Positions 1 through 8,824 of a DNA stretch of 13,849 bases are shown piece after piece. The stretch is from an uncultured Collinsella sp. GTDB lineage: Bacteria; Actinomycetota; Coriobacteriia; Coriobacteriales; Coriobacteriaceae. The position numbers and the translations under genes were made by a program. The DNA lies in contig CABUQY010000042.1 of assembly GCA_902493915.1 (NCBI GenBank), positions 1-13,849 of the forward strand. The letters are read 5' to 3'. Numbering within the stretch: position 1 is the first letter of the stretch; each line of letters starts with the position of its first letter. The notes beneath the pieces are model-generated. The model did not search any database. It was not told where the DNA came from and worked only from the letters and a program-made list of their open reading frames with translations.

Positions 1-379
1 GCGGAGCAAACGGCTTGCCGCAGCGCGAGCAGTGCTCGAGCGTGTAGACGCTCTTGCTGGTGAGGTCGTCCTTGCTCATGACGGCCAGCTCAAACTCCTC
101 GGTGAGCTTGATGGCCTCCATGGGGCAGGCTTCCTCGCAGCGGCCGCAAAAGATGCAGCGGCCGTAGTCGATCGACCAGGTGATGGTGTCGGCCGCAAGG
201 TCGGTGTCCATGCGAATGGCATCGGCCGGGCACGCCACGCCGCAGGCACCGCAGGCGATGCAGAGCTCGGCATTGTGCTCGGGCTTGCCGCGCATGTCCT
301 TGTTGGTGGGGAACGGCGCAAACGGGTACTTGACCGTCGCGTCGCCGGCCTTGGCGTTAACCTTCCAAAGCTTCAGCAT
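1..379 (-). CDS. hyfH: Formate hydrogenlyase ferredoxin-like subunit HyfH (partial, 3' end off window)
   Basis: This is a NuoI/HycF-type subunit with two [4Fe-4S] clusters, which carries electrons between the formate dehydrogenase side and the NiFe hydrogenase large and small subunits on the cytoplasmic face. I translated it by hand. It starts MLKLWKVNAKAGDATVKYPF and shows two ferredoxin motifs, CIACGACGVACP (residues 40-51) and CIFCGRCEEACP (75-86). A third CxxC pair (C117, C120) begins the C-terminal cysteine region typical of HycF/HyfH. Only 126 codons are present; family members have roughly 180. The ATG at 377-379 lies one base after the hyfG stop, and its AGGAGG Shine-Dalgarno is inside the last codons of hyfG, so translation is probably coupled. 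The motif RGKPEHN just before the first cluster is shared with HycF. hyfI would be expected next. I am confident of the family; HyfH rather than HycF rests on operon context. Confidence 0.93.
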   Translation of the reverse strand, partial: MLKLWKVNAKAGDATVKYPFAPFPTNKDMRGKPEHNAELCIACGACGVACPADAIRMDTDLAADTITWSIDYGRCIFCGRCEEACPMEAIKLTEEFELAVMSKDDLTSKSVYTLEHCSRCGKPFAP

Positions 380-380
380 A

Positions 381-2153
381 TTAGAGCGCCTCCTCATCGA
401 GCGGGGCGGCCATGGTGCCCTCGCCCGCAAGCGGCGACTTGTCGCGCCAGACGTTTTCGAACTGCTCCTTGTCGAGCACGTGGTCGCGCTTGGCGGCGAC
501 ATCGGTCACCGTCACGCGGTCGGTGCAGGAGTAGCACGGGTCGAGCGAACCGACGATCAGCGCAGCGTCGCCCACGGTGTTGCCGCGGAACATGTAGCGC
601 AGGACCGGCCAGTTGCTGTACGTGGCGGCCTTGGCGCGCCAGCGGTAGCACTTCTGGTTGTTGCCGAGCATGGCCCAGTGCACGTCCTCGCCGCGCGGCG
701 CCTCGGTGGCGCCGATGGCGTACTTGTGCGGGGTGTACTCCCAATCCGTGGTGAGGATGGGGCCCGACGGGCAGTTCTCGAGCATGGTCTCGATCATGTC
801 GATCGAATCGTAGACCTCCTGGATGCGAACGGCGGTACGGCCGAAGGCATCGCAGGTGTCTGCCGTGGCGGCATGCATCTTTTGGACGTCCGGATCGGCG
901 TAGCCGTCGAAGGGATGGTCAAAGCGCACGTCGCGGGCATAGCCCGAGCCACGCATGAGCGGGCCGACCGGCGAGAAGTCGCGTGCGATCTTGCGGTCTA
1001 GAATGCCGATACCGCTCGTACGCTCGATAAAGTTGGGCGTGGAGAGCAAGACGTCGACGAGTTCCTGAACCTCGGAGCGCAGCTGGTGAATGGTCGTGAG
1101 CGTGGAGAGCTTCTGCTCGGCCAAAATGTCGCGACGCACGCCGCCGATCACGTTGAGGCCGTAGGTCTTGCGGTGACCGGAGAGTTTCTCGGCCAGGTCC
1201 ATGGACTTCTCGCGGACGCGGAAGAACTGCTGGAAGCCGGAGTCGAAGCCGGTGTAGTGCGACGCCAGGCCAATGTTGAGCAGATGCGAGTGCAGGCGCT
1301 CGACCTCGAGCATGATAGCGCGGATGTACTGGGCGCGCGGCGGGACATGGATGCCCTGAGCGCGCTCGACGGCCTCGGCGTAGGCCACCGAGTGGGCGCA
1401 GCCGCAGATGCCGCAGATGCGGTCGGCGAGGAACGTCACGGCGTCATAGTTCAGGCGCGTCTCGGCGACCTTCTCCATACCGCGGTGCACGTAGAACAGA
1501 CGGTAGTCAGCGTCCACGATCGTCTCGCCCTCGACGAACAGGCGGAAGTGGCCGGGCTCGTCGGAGGTGATGTGCAGCGGTCCCATGGGGACGAGCGTGG
1601 TCTCCTTGCCCTTGGTGTCGGCCAGGAATTCGTAGTTTTCCATGTCGCTCGCGGGGGCGGGGCGGAAACGGTAATCCATCGAATCCTTGCGCAACGGGTA
1701 CAGCCCACTGGGCCAATCGTCGGGAAGCACCAGGCGACGGCGATCGGGCAGACCCTCGGGAATCAGGCCGAACATATCGCGCAGCTCGCGCTCGCCCCAC
1801 ACGCAGGCGGGGACGAACGGGGTCACGGACGGGAACGTCATCTTGGCGGGGTCGACCTCGGCGCGGACGGTCACCCAGCCGGGGTCCTCGCCCTCCATGG
1901 AAATGACGTAGTACACGGCGTAGCGACCGCACAGGCTGCGCTCGTCGTTGCCGACAATCACGGGAATCCAGCCGTAGCGCTCGTAGTACAGGTAGTGGAC
2001 GGCCTCGGGCAGACGGTCCAGCTTGACGGTGATCGTCAGCTGGTCCTCGCACTGCCACTCAACCTTCTCGATAGCGCCCGGCACTGCGGCGCGCAGGGCC
2101 TCGACGTGGCTTTCGCAACGACGAGCGTAGTCCTTCTTTTCAGGTTCTGCCAT
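381..2153 (-). CDS. hyfG: Formate hydrogenlyase [NiFe] hydrogenase large subunit HyfG
   Basis: This is the catalytic large subunit of a group 4 [NiFe] hydrogenase, which reduces protons to H2 with electrons from formate. It has 590 residues and is a natural fusion as in HycE: an N-terminal NuoC-like domain (about residues 30-165) and a NuoD-like NiFe domain after about 190. The N-terminal nickel-ligand motif is RICGICGCAHS (245-255, C247 and C250). The C-terminal pair is DPCYSC (538-543, C540 and C543). After C543 come T-D-R546 and then 44 more residues. By analogy with HycE, this tail would be removed after the Arg by a HycI-type endopeptidase once nickel is inserted. The ATG at 2151-2153 follows the hyfF stop by 4 bases, with GAGGTGA as ribosome site inside the end of hyfF. 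It has no membrane segments, so it sits in the peripheral arm. The family call is very secure. Confidence 0.96.
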   Translation of the reverse strand: MAEPEKKDYARRCESHVEALRAAVPGAIEKVEWQCEDQLTITVKLDRLPEAVHYLYYERYGWIPVIVGNDERSLCGRYAVYYVISMEGEDPGWVTVRAEVDPAKMTFPSVTPFVPACVWGERELRDMFGLIPEGLPDRRRLVLPDDWPSGLYPLRKDSMDYRFRPAPASDMENYEFLADTKGKETTLVPMGPLHITSDEPGHFRLFVEGETIVDADYRLFYVHRGMEKVAETRLNYDAVTFLADRICGICGCAHSVAYAEAVERAQGIHVPPRAQYIRAIMLEVERLHSHLLNIGLASHYTGFDSGFQQFFRVREKSMDLAEKLSGHRKTYGLNVIGGVRRDILAEQKLSTLTTIHQLRSEVQELVDVLLSTPNFIERTSGIGILDRKIARDFSPVGPLMRGSGYARDVRFDHPFDGYADPDVQKMHAATADTCDAFGRTAVRIQEVYDSIDMIETMLENCPSGPILTTDWEYTPHKYAIGATEAPRGEDVHWAMLGNNQKCYRWRAKAATYSNWPVLRYMFRGNTVGDAALIVGSLDPCYSCTDRVTVTDVAAKRDHVLDKEQFENVWRDKSPLAGEGTMAAPLDEEAL

Positions 2154-2157
2154 GGTG

Positions 2158-3723
2158 CTAATTCACCTCGCTTGTCTTGGTCTGGGAACTGAACACCATG
2201 CGGTAGAGAGGAGCCTCGTGGAGCTCTTCGACGCTCTGGTTCAAAACGACGGACGTTGCATCCTCGACGCCGCTCGTGATGGCGACCGGGGTGGCGATAC
2301 CGAACCACATGACCACGATCGCGAGGGCGATCTCGGGGATGATCATGAGGGCGGGCACCTCGTGGCGCTTCATGCCCTCGGGCGCCTTGCCGAAGATGGA
2401 CTTGAGCGCGATGCCGGTAAGGGCAAAGTACACGCCGGTGAGGCCAATGGCCACGAGCACGACCACCCAGATGGGACCGGACTGGACGCCGGCCACGAAG
2501 GTGAGGAACTCGGAGATGAACAGGGCGAACGGCGGGAAGGCGGCGAGCGCGAGCAGGGCGATGATGGTGAGCGCTGCCGTGACGGGAGCGATCTCGACGA
2601 CGCCCTTGATCTTGTTCAGGTCGCGGGTGTGGTAGATGTGCTGGATGTTACCGGCCATGCAGAAGGCGAGCGCCTTCGTGAAACCGTGGAAGATGCAGTG
2701 CAGCAGGCAGGCGGCGATACCGAGCGGACCACCGATACCCAGGCACAGCGCGACCACGCCGACGTTGTCGACGGAGGAGTACGCGAAGCGGCGCTTGATA
2801 TCGTCCTGCTTAAAGATGCACAGGGCGGCCACCAGGATGGACAGCGTGCCCAGGATGAGCAGGAGCGTACGCGGATAGGTGTCGCCCACCGTGATGATGG
2901 ACAGGGAGTAGAAGCGGATGATCACCAGCATGGCGCACTTGAGCAGCACGCCCGAGAGCAGCGCGGAGACCGGGCTCGGAGCCTGGGAGTGCGCGTCGGG
3001 CAGCCAAGTGTGCATGGGGAACAGGCCCGCCTTGGTGCCGAAGCCGATGACGATGAACGCGAACGCGAGGCGCACGAGCATCGGGTCGAACTGGTCGGCG
3101 TAGGGCATGATGGAGGTGAGGAAGGCTGCCTCATGCGCGTTGGGCATGATATCGGCGGCGTTCGCGTAGATGAGCAGCGTGCCGAACAGGCCGAAGGCCA
3201 CGCCGGCGGTGCAGACCATCGCGTACTTCCAAGACGCCTCGAGCGCCTGCTTGTTCTTGTAGATGCCCACGAGGAACACGGTCGACAACGTGGTGGCCTC
3301 GACCGCCGCCCAGGTGAGGATGATGTTGTTGGACAGGCAGGCGAGCAGCATCGTGAAAACGAACAGGCTAAACAGCGCGTAGTACTGCTTGGTGCGCTCG
3401 GCCGGCATGGTCTTCTCCTCGATATCGATCTTGATATAGGAGATGGAGTACACGCCGGTGATGAACCCGATGATGCCTACCAGAAGGACGAAGATTGACG
3501 AGAGCGAATCGAGATGGAGCCACAGGCCCAAAGCGTCGATATTCTGCCCGCTCGAGAGCATGGTTCCCGCGGTGACGACCGAAAGGACGAGGGTCGCCGC
3601 GACGGAGATGGTGTTGAGCCCCGCAAAGACGCTGTAGGACGTCGTCTTGGGGAGCGCAGCCATAATCAGGGAGAACACGAGGGGACAAGCGAGCAGGGCG
3701 ACCGTCAGCATTGAAACATCCAT
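2158..3723 (-). CDS. hyfF: Formate hydrogenlyase membrane subunit HyfF (NuoL/N-like, proton-translocating family)
   Basis: This is an integral membrane protein of 521 residues with about 14 hydrophobic segments, of the antiporter-like complex I family and one of three such subunits in this operon. It keeps the charged residues associated with ion movement: a glutamate in a TM5-like segment (AAVEATTLSTVFLVG, E142), a lysine in the TM7-like segment (GFGTKAGLFPMHTWLPDAHS, K231) and a lysine in the TM8-like segment (SGVLLKCAM, K262). It also has FHGFTKAL in the central region. The C-terminus after about residue 490 is polar. The ATG at 3721-3723 lies 3 bases after the hyfE stop, preceded by AAGGGGTAGG. 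Length is close to E. coli HyfF. Position between hyfE and hyfG matches the E. coli hyf order, which is why I call it HyfF rather than NuoN or MrpD. Confidence 0.92.
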   Translation of the reverse strand: MDVSMLTVALLACPLVFSLIMAALPKTTSYSVFAGLNTISVAATLVLSVVTAGTMLSSGQNIDALGLWLHLDSLSSIFVLLVGIIGFITGVYSISYIKIDIEEKTMPAERTKQYYALFSLFVFTMLLACLSNNIILTWAAVEATTLSTVFLVGIYKNKQALEASWKYAMVCTAGVAFGLFGTLLIYANAADIMPNAHEAAFLTSIMPYADQFDPMLVRLAFAFIVIGFGTKAGLFPMHTWLPDAHSQAPSPVSALLSGVLLKCAMLVIIRFYSLSIITVGDTYPRTLLLILGTLSILVAALCIFKQDDIKRRFAYSSVDNVGVVALCLGIGGPLGIAACLLHCIFHGFTKALAFCMAGNIQHIYHTRDLNKIKGVVEIAPVTAALTIIALLALAAFPPFALFISEFLTFVAGVQSGPIWVVVLVAIGLTGVYFALTGIALKSIFGKAPEGMKRHEVPALMIIPEIALAIVVMWFGIATPVAITSGVEDATSVVLNQSVEELHEAPLYRMVFSSQTKTSEVN

Positions 3724-3726
3724 GGC

Positions 3727-4380
3727 CTACCCCTTCAATTCGGTCAGGTCGTGGGAGTCGAGCGACTTGGTGTCGTTCCAGATCCTCACGACGACGGCGG
3801 ACATGATGATGACGGCGAAAATGGCGTCGGTTGCGATGCCGATCTCGATGATCTCGGGGGCCGTGGGCGCGAGCAGGGCGAGCGTCACGTGGCTACCGTT
3901 CTCCATAAGGCAGTACCCGAAGATTTGCTTGAGGATGTTGCGCTGGGAGATGATGCACGTGAGGCCGACGAAGAAGTGCGCGAAGCTGATGGCGAGGGCC
4001 GGAGTAGCCACCTCAGCGGTGGGCAGGCTCAGGCGCGTGACCACCGCGAAGCAGATAGCCACCTCCAGACCGGTGAGGATGATGGTCCAGGCCGGCTTGA
4101 TGGAGGAGGTCAGCGTGCTATCGGCAGGCGAACCCATCTTTTTGTAGGCACGGTTGAGAATGAACGGAACGAGGATCACCTTGGTGACGAAGGCCGACGC
4201 GGCCCACATGAGAAGCTCGGTGGCACCGGTGGTGAGGCCCAGAGTGAGCAGCACGCCCACCAGGACAACCGACTGGATCGCGTACCACTTAATGGCGGAC
4301 GGGATGGTCTTCGAGACGACCACCATGGTGGAGGTCACGATCAGAAGACCGCCCAGGATATTGACTAACGAATAACCCAT
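3727..4380 (-). CDS. hyfE: Formate hydrogenlyase membrane subunit HyfE (NuoK-like C-terminus)
   Basis: This is a 217-residue membrane protein with about 6 hydrophobic segments. The HyfE family is found only in FHL-2 type and related group 4 hydrogenases; its second half resembles NuoK/MrpC. The sequence NILKQIFGYCLMENGSH (roughly residues 148-164), followed by a glutamate-containing helix (APEIIEIGIATDAIFAV), is the NuoK-like signature with acidic residues in the membrane. The N-terminal MGYSLVNILGGLLIVTS is a typical first helix. The start is supported by AGGAGG overlapping the hyfD stop codon (4391-4393), about 6 bases before the ATG. It has no equivalent in the smaller E. coli Hyc complex, so its presence is a main argument for Hyf-type architecture. 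Confidence 0.9.
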   Translation of the reverse strand: MGYSLVNILGGLLIVTSTMVVVSKTIPSAIKWYAIQSVVLVGVLLTLGLTTGATELLMWAASAFVTKVILVPFILNRAYKKMGSPADSTLTSSIKPAWTIILTGLEVAICFAVVTRLSLPTAEVATPALAISFAHFFVGLTCIISQRNILKQIFGYCLMENGSHVTLALLAPTAPEIIEIGIATDAIFAVIIMSAVVVRIWNDTKSLDSHDLTELKG

Positions 4381-4390
4381 GTCCTACCTC

Positions 4391-5848
4391 CTAACCCATC
4401 CAACTAGAGGACAGAGGACCGGCGACGACGACCATGATCATGAGAACGACGAACACGAACGCCATGGCGCGCGGAAGGGGCTGGCCGGCGGCCACGGTCT
4501 CGCTCGGCTCACCGGGCAGGACCTTACCCATCCAACGCAGGAACCATGCGAAGGTGGCGACGGTCTCGACGACCATGACGCACACGAGGACGAAGATGAC
4601 CGTGTTGGAAGCACCAACCGCGAAGCCACCGGAAATAATCTGGAACTTGGAGAAGAACGTGCTCATGGGGGGCACGCCGGCGATAGCGGTCGCGGCGACC
4701 GCGAAGCCCACGCCCGTGACCGGGTACTTCTTCATGAGGCCCTGGATCTTGGGCAACATACGGGTTCCCAGCGTGAAGCTGAGGGAGCCGGCGATGAGGA
4801 AGAACAGGGTCTTGGTGAACGCGTGGTTGAAGATGTGCTCGACGGCGCCGTTGAACGCCATCTGGCTTCCGAACACGGAGAGGCCCAGGCCGAAGAACAC
4901 GTAGGCGAGCTGCGCGATCGTCGAGAAGGCGAGCAGGCGCTTCATATCCTTCTGGGGCAGGTACATGAGGAAGCCGAAGAGCATGGTCACGACGGCGTCG
5001 ATGATGGCGACCCAACCGACGATCTCGGGGATATCGCCGGCACTCGCAAGAGCGCGGGCGAACACGCACACGCCGACCTTCACCATGGACGCGCCATGGA
5101 GGTAGGCGGAAACGGGCGTGGGGGCCTCCATTGCGGAGGGCAGCCACATGTAGAGCGGGAACTGGGCGGACTTGGCCCAAGCGGCGAACAGGATGAGCAG
5201 CAGCACGACGGTCTTCATACCGGAATCGAGCTGGGAGATCGCGCTCAGCGCGAACGTGCCGGTTCCGGCGAACAGGAAGGCCGCGCCGATGTAGAGTCCC
5301 AGAGCGCCGATATGGGTGATGATGAGCGCCTTCATACCGGCCTTCTTGGCCGTGGGCGTCATGTAGTAGCTGATGAGGCCCCAGGAGCAAACGCCGGTGA
5401 TCTCGAAGAAAACGAGCTGGCCGACGATGGTGGAGCTGTAGGCGAGACCGGCCATGGCGCCGATGAACGTGGAGAAGTACACGTAGAAGCGGCGACGGGG
5501 CGCGTCGGGATGCTCCTTGTTCTTATCGCTCATGTACGGGAACGAATAGATGACGACGAGCAGGCCGATAGCGACGAACGCGGGTGCGAGCAGCGTGCTC
5601 ATCCGGTCGAATATGAAGCCCATGACCAAGGTCTGGCCCATACTCGCCCAGGTTACATCGACCGCGTTCATGCCGTTTCCGGCAAACGTCGCGGCCAAGC
5701 CAACGGAAGCGACCGTGGCGATGCCGCCGGCAAAGGCGCAGATCCATTTAGCGTAGGGACGCGGCAGCATGACGATGAGCAGGGAGCCCAGCATGGGGAC
5801 GGCGATCGCCACCATGGCAAAGAGGGACAAGCTCGATTCGATTGACAT
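4391..5848 (-). CDS. hyfD: Formate hydrogenlyase membrane subunit HyfD (NuoM/L-like, proton-translocating family)
   Basis: This is the second antiporter-like membrane subunit: 485 residues, about 14 hydrophobic segments, located in the cytoplasmic membrane. Conserved charged positions include E149 in FFEITGVCSWGLISYY, K226 in AAWAKSAQFPLYMWLPSAM, H251 and K257 in AYLHGASMVKVGV, and H342/K346 in IFNHAFTKTLFF. The motif MEAPTPVSAYLHGASMVKAG-like segment (240-260) is diagnostic of the NuoL/MrpA branch. In FHL-2 this subunit is thought to extend the membrane arm and is absent from the Hyc complex. The ATG (5846-5848) is preceded by GGGAGAAACT, and the gap to the hyfC stop is 16 bases. Alternative names would be a Na+/H+ antiporter MrpA/MrpD-like protein, but the operon position makes HyfD the best choice. 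Confidence 0.92.
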   Translation of the reverse strand: MSIESSLSLFAMVAIAVPMLGSLLIVMLPRPYAKWICAFAGGIATVASVGLAATFAGNGMNAVDVTWASMGQTLVMGFIFDRMSTLLAPAFVAIGLLVVIYSFPYMSDKNKEHPDAPRRRFYVYFSTFIGAMAGLAYSSTIVGQLVFFEITGVCSWGLISYYMTPTAKKAGMKALIITHIGALGLYIGAAFLFAGTGTFALSAISQLDSGMKTVVLLLILFAAWAKSAQFPLYMWLPSAMEAPTPVSAYLHGASMVKVGVCVFARALASAGDIPEIVGWVAIIDAVVTMLFGFLMYLPQKDMKRLLAFSTIAQLAYVFFGLGLSVFGSQMAFNGAVEHIFNHAFTKTLFFLIAGSLSFTLGTRMLPKIQGLMKKYPVTGVGFAVAATAIAGVPPMSTFFSKFQIISGGFAVGASNTVIFVLVCVMVVETVATFAWFLRWMGKVLPGEPSETVAAGQPLPRAMAFVFVVLMIMVVVAGPLSSSWMG

Positions 5849-5864
5849 AGTTTCTCCCTTCTCC

Positions 5865-6788
5865 CTACACGCCTACGACGACGAAGACGAACGCGAGGAC
5901 CGCGATGCCGACGACGGCCCAGGTCTGGTTACCGAGCACCTTGAAGCGCGAACGGGAAACGGAGTTCTCGAGCACGCCGCAGACAACGAAATCGACCAGG
6001 CACTTGACAAGGAAGACGACGGCGCCCACGAGAGCGGTGACGCCGATGGTCGCGGGCTCTCCCCAGGGGATGAAGATGGAGGTGAACCAAGCGACGACCA
6101 CGACCTGCTTCATGCCCATGGCGAGCTTCATCATGGCCAGGGACGGGCCGGAGAGCTCGGCGAGCGGGCCCTCCTGGAGCTCCTGCTCGGCTTCGGCCTG
6201 ATCGAACGGAAGCTTGCCGAGCTCCATATAGCAGGCGGCCGCGAAGGCGACGCCGGCGAGGATGACGGCGACGACGCTCGAGACGTTGCCCGTAACGATG
6301 TGCTGACCCATGGTCGCAATGTCCGTGGAGCCGCACACGATGGCGACGGTAAACAGCGCGATGAGCATGGACGGCTCGATGAGCACGCTCATGAGGAGCT
6401 CGCGGATACCGCCGAAGCCCGCGTAGGCGTTGGAGGAATCCACGCCGGACAGCGCGAAGAAGAAGCGGGACAGCGCGAGCGCGTACATGATGGTGATGGC
6501 GTCACCAAAGACGGGCATGGGGCTCTCGAGCGTGAACATGGGCAGGCCCATGGCGAGCATGAACGACACCGCGAGGAACAGCGGCGGCATGATGCGCAGC
6601 ACGAAGCTCGAGTCGGAACTCACGGACTCGGGACGCGCCATGAGCTTCGCGAGGTCCCGGTAATCCTGAAGGATGGACGGACCGCGGCGATTGTGCATCT
6701 TCGCGCGAATCACACGGGCGAGGCCGGAGAAGAAGGGCGCGACCAGCATGACCACGAGGCCCTGCGCTATCGCAAGAACGATGTTCAT
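5865..6788 (-). CDS. hyfC: Formate hydrogenlyase membrane anchor subunit HyfC (NuoH/HycD family)
   Basis: This is a 307-residue membrane protein with about 8 hydrophobic segments. NuoH/HycD-family subunits anchor the peripheral hydrogenase arm to the membrane and form the junction through which redox energy is thought to be passed to the antiporter-like subunits. The cytoplasmic loop KMHNRRGPSILQDYRDLAKL (30-49) matches the conserved RRGPxxLQxxxDxxK region. The acidic loop ELGKLPFDQAEAEQELQEGP (189-208), followed by LAELSGP, matches the conserved NuoH loop near the quinone/cluster junction. The ATG follows GGAGAGGATATT, 17 bases after the hyfB stop. The C-terminus ends in a last hydrophobic helix. 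I see nothing odd in it. Confidence 0.94.
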   Translation of the reverse strand: MNIVLAIAQGLVVMLVAPFFSGLARVIRAKMHNRRGPSILQDYRDLAKLMARPESVSSDSSFVLRIMPPLFLAVSFMLAMGLPMFTLESPMPVFGDAITIMYALALSRFFFALSGVDSSNAYAGFGGIRELLMSVLIEPSMLIALFTVAIVCGSTDIATMGQHIVTGNVSSVVAVILAGVAFAAACYMELGKLPFDQAEAEQELQEGPLAELSGPSLAMMKLAMGMKQVVVVAWFTSIFIPWGEPATIGVTALVGAVVFLVKCLVDFVVCGVLENSVSRSRFKVLGNQTWAVVGIAVLAFVFVVVGV

Positions 6789-6805
6789 AATATCCTCTCC
6801 CCTCT

Positions 6806-8824
6806 CTAGACCATGACCACGGCGAGCACGAGGAAGACCACGAGCGCCGCGACGATGTAGCAGATGTATACGGAGTAGTTGCCGCCCTCGATCTTGGAGG
6901 CGAGGCCGGCCAGCTTATCGGCACCCTCGCTCGGTGCATCGACCAGGAAGCGGTCGGGCAGGGGCTCAACGCCCTGGGCGACACCGGTGAGCTTCTGGAA
7001 CACGTGTGCGATGGACCAGCAGATCTTGGTGCATACCTCGCGCAGGGTGTAGAGCGGGCCCATGAAGAGCTCTACGTCTGACGCGAAGCTCGTGGCGACG
7101 ACGGGCATGTGCTCGTTGGGCTCGTAGCCGCACGCCCAAGGGTCGGTCTTCTTAGCGGGGGCCTTGGTGCCGAGGCAGGACCTCAACACGAACGCGAGGC
7201 CGGTGAGGACCACGAGCGCGATGGCGATCGCGGGGGTGGAGGTGGCGGCACCGGAAATCTCGTTCACCAGAGACACGCCCGAGGTGGCTGTGATGGCAGA
7301 GCCGGCAAGCACGCTCTGGGCGACGTCGCCCAGAACCGGGGCGATGACGGGAGAGCCGATTCCCAGCACCACGCAGATGGCCGCGAGGAGCATCTGCGAG
7401 AACAACATCGGAGCCGGGGACTCCTTGGCGTTCGCGGCCTCCTGGGAACGAGGGCTGCTCGCGAACGAGACGCCGTAGGCCTTCACGAAGCACGTGACGG
7501 CCAGGGCACCGGTGATGGCGAGGGCAGCCGCGGAGGCGACGGCGAACACCATGACGACCGGGTCGGAGAGCGTCGAGATGTTGAACAGGGACTGGTAGGT
7601 GAACCACTCGGAAACGAAGCCGTTGAGCGGCGGGATAGCCGAGATGGCAAGGGCACCGATGAGGAAGCAGACGGCCGTGACCGGCATACGGCGGAACAGG
7701 CCACCCATCTTCTCCATGCTGCGCGTACCCGTGGCATAGAGCAGGGAGCCCGCGCCGAGGAACAGCTCGCCCTTGAACATGGCGTGGTTGAGCGTGTGGT
7801 AGAGGGCGGCCATGAGCGCGATCGTCGCGATGACGTCGTTGCCCAGGGCGTGCGCCGTCATGGACGCGCCGACACCGAGCAAGATGATGCCGATGTTCTC
7901 GACGGAGTGGTAGGCCAGCAGGCGCTTAATGTCGTGCTCGTGGAGGGCGTAGACGACGCCCAGGACCGACGAGATGGATCCGAAGACCAGGACCATGAGG
8001 CCCCACCAGAGCTGGACGCCCGAACCCGCGAGCAGGTCGAGACCGACCTTGAGGATTCCCAGGATGCCGATCTTGATCATGCCGCCGGACATGAGGGCGG
8101 ACACGTTGGACGGCGCCTCGGGGTGCGCCTGGGGCAGCCAGGAGTGCAGCGGGATGATACCGGCCTTTGCGCCGAATCCGAAGAACGCGAGGACGAAGCA
8201 CGCGGAGGAGACGGCGGGTCCAAAGTCATGCGTACGGAAATCACTGAAGCTGAAGGAACCGCCCACGCCGTTGGTCATGAGCAGGAAGCTCGCCATGATA
8301 AGGACAAAGCCCACGTGCGCGATGACGAAGTAGAGCCAACCGACCCTAATGGAGTTCTTGTTCTCCTCGATAACGACAAGGAAGTAGCTCGTAAGGGACA
8401 TGAGCTCAAAGGCGACCAGGAACCAGAACACGTTGTCGGCGGTGATGACGAGCATCATCGAGGCGACGAAGGTGTTCATGAAGAAACCGGCGCGACCGAC
8501 CTTGCCCGGGTACTCATCGAAGTAGGACAGACCGTAGATGAAGCCCGCAAAGGCGAGGATTGAGATGAGGACCACGATCAGGCCCGCAAGGCCGTTGAGC
8601 AAGAGCTCGAGACGGGCGAACGGGAAAAAGAAGACCGTGTTGAGGGACGAAACGTCGCCAAGCACGGCCTCGAGGCCCGCGATGAACGACAGCACGGCCG
8701 CGACGGCGCCGATCAGGCAGCCGGCGGTCTTGGCGGCGTTATCGGCCTTGATCAGCAGAACCGAGGCGAGCGCACCGATGCACGAGACGGCAAGCGATGC
8801 GATAAACAGCGTCATGCTATCCAT
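6806..8824 (-). CDS. hyfB: Formate hydrogenlyase membrane subunit HyfB (HycC/NuoL family)
   Basis: This is the largest antiporter-like subunit: 672 residues, about 16 hydrophobic segments, the same size class as E. coli HyfB. Conserved charged residues are E140 (VAFELMSLTSYFLV), K220 (GFGAKAGIIPLHSWLPQAHP), K251 (SGGMIKIG), H347 and K351 (LNHAMFKGELFL) and E406 (NGFVSEW). The segment PEAPSNVSALMSGGMIK is typical of HycC/HyfB. The C-terminal 130 residues hold a cytosolic stretch (ACGYEPNEHMPVVATSF) as in other HyfB proteins, and a final helix. The ATG at 8822-8824 overlaps the hyfA stop by 8 bases (ATGGATAG), indicating translational coupling, with GAAGGGAG upstream as ribosome site. This subunit probably contacts HyfC and forms a proton channel. 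Confidence 0.94.
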   Translation of the reverse strand: MDSMTLFIASLAVSCIGALASVLLIKADNAAKTAGCLIGAVAAVLSFIAGLEAVLGDVSSLNTVFFFPFARLELLLNGLAGLIVVLISILAFAGFIYGLSYFDEYPGKVGRAGFFMNTFVASMMLVITADNVFWFLVAFELMSLTSYFLVVIEENKNSIRVGWLYFVIAHVGFVLIMASFLLMTNGVGGSFSFSDFRTHDFGPAVSSACFVLAFFGFGAKAGIIPLHSWLPQAHPEAPSNVSALMSGGMIKIGILGILKVGLDLLAGSGVQLWWGLMVLVFGSISSVLGVVYALHEHDIKRLLAYHSVENIGIILLGVGASMTAHALGNDVIATIALMAALYHTLNHAMFKGELFLGAGSLLYATGTRSMEKMGGLFRRMPVTAVCFLIGALAISAIPPLNGFVSEWFTYQSLFNISTLSDPVVMVFAVASAAALAITGALAVTCFVKAYGVSFASSPRSQEAANAKESPAPMLFSQMLLAAICVVLGIGSPVIAPVLGDVAQSVLAGSAITATSGVSLVNEISGAATSTPAIAIALVVLTGLAFVLRSCLGTKAPAKKTDPWACGYEPNEHMPVVATSFASDVELFMGPLYTLREVCTKICWSIAHVFQKLTGVAQGVEPLPDRFLVDAPSEGADKLAGLASKIEGGNYSVYICYIVAALVVFLVLAVVMV

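Noticed and set aside
4379..5845. Long plus-strand open frame antisense to hyfD (and similar ones opposite hyfB, hyfF, hyfG and fdhF)
   Set aside because: These translate to Gly/Asp/Glu/His/Arg-rich sequence with no domain, as expected for the antisense of GC-rich membrane or enzyme genes. The minus-strand frames have clear family motifs.
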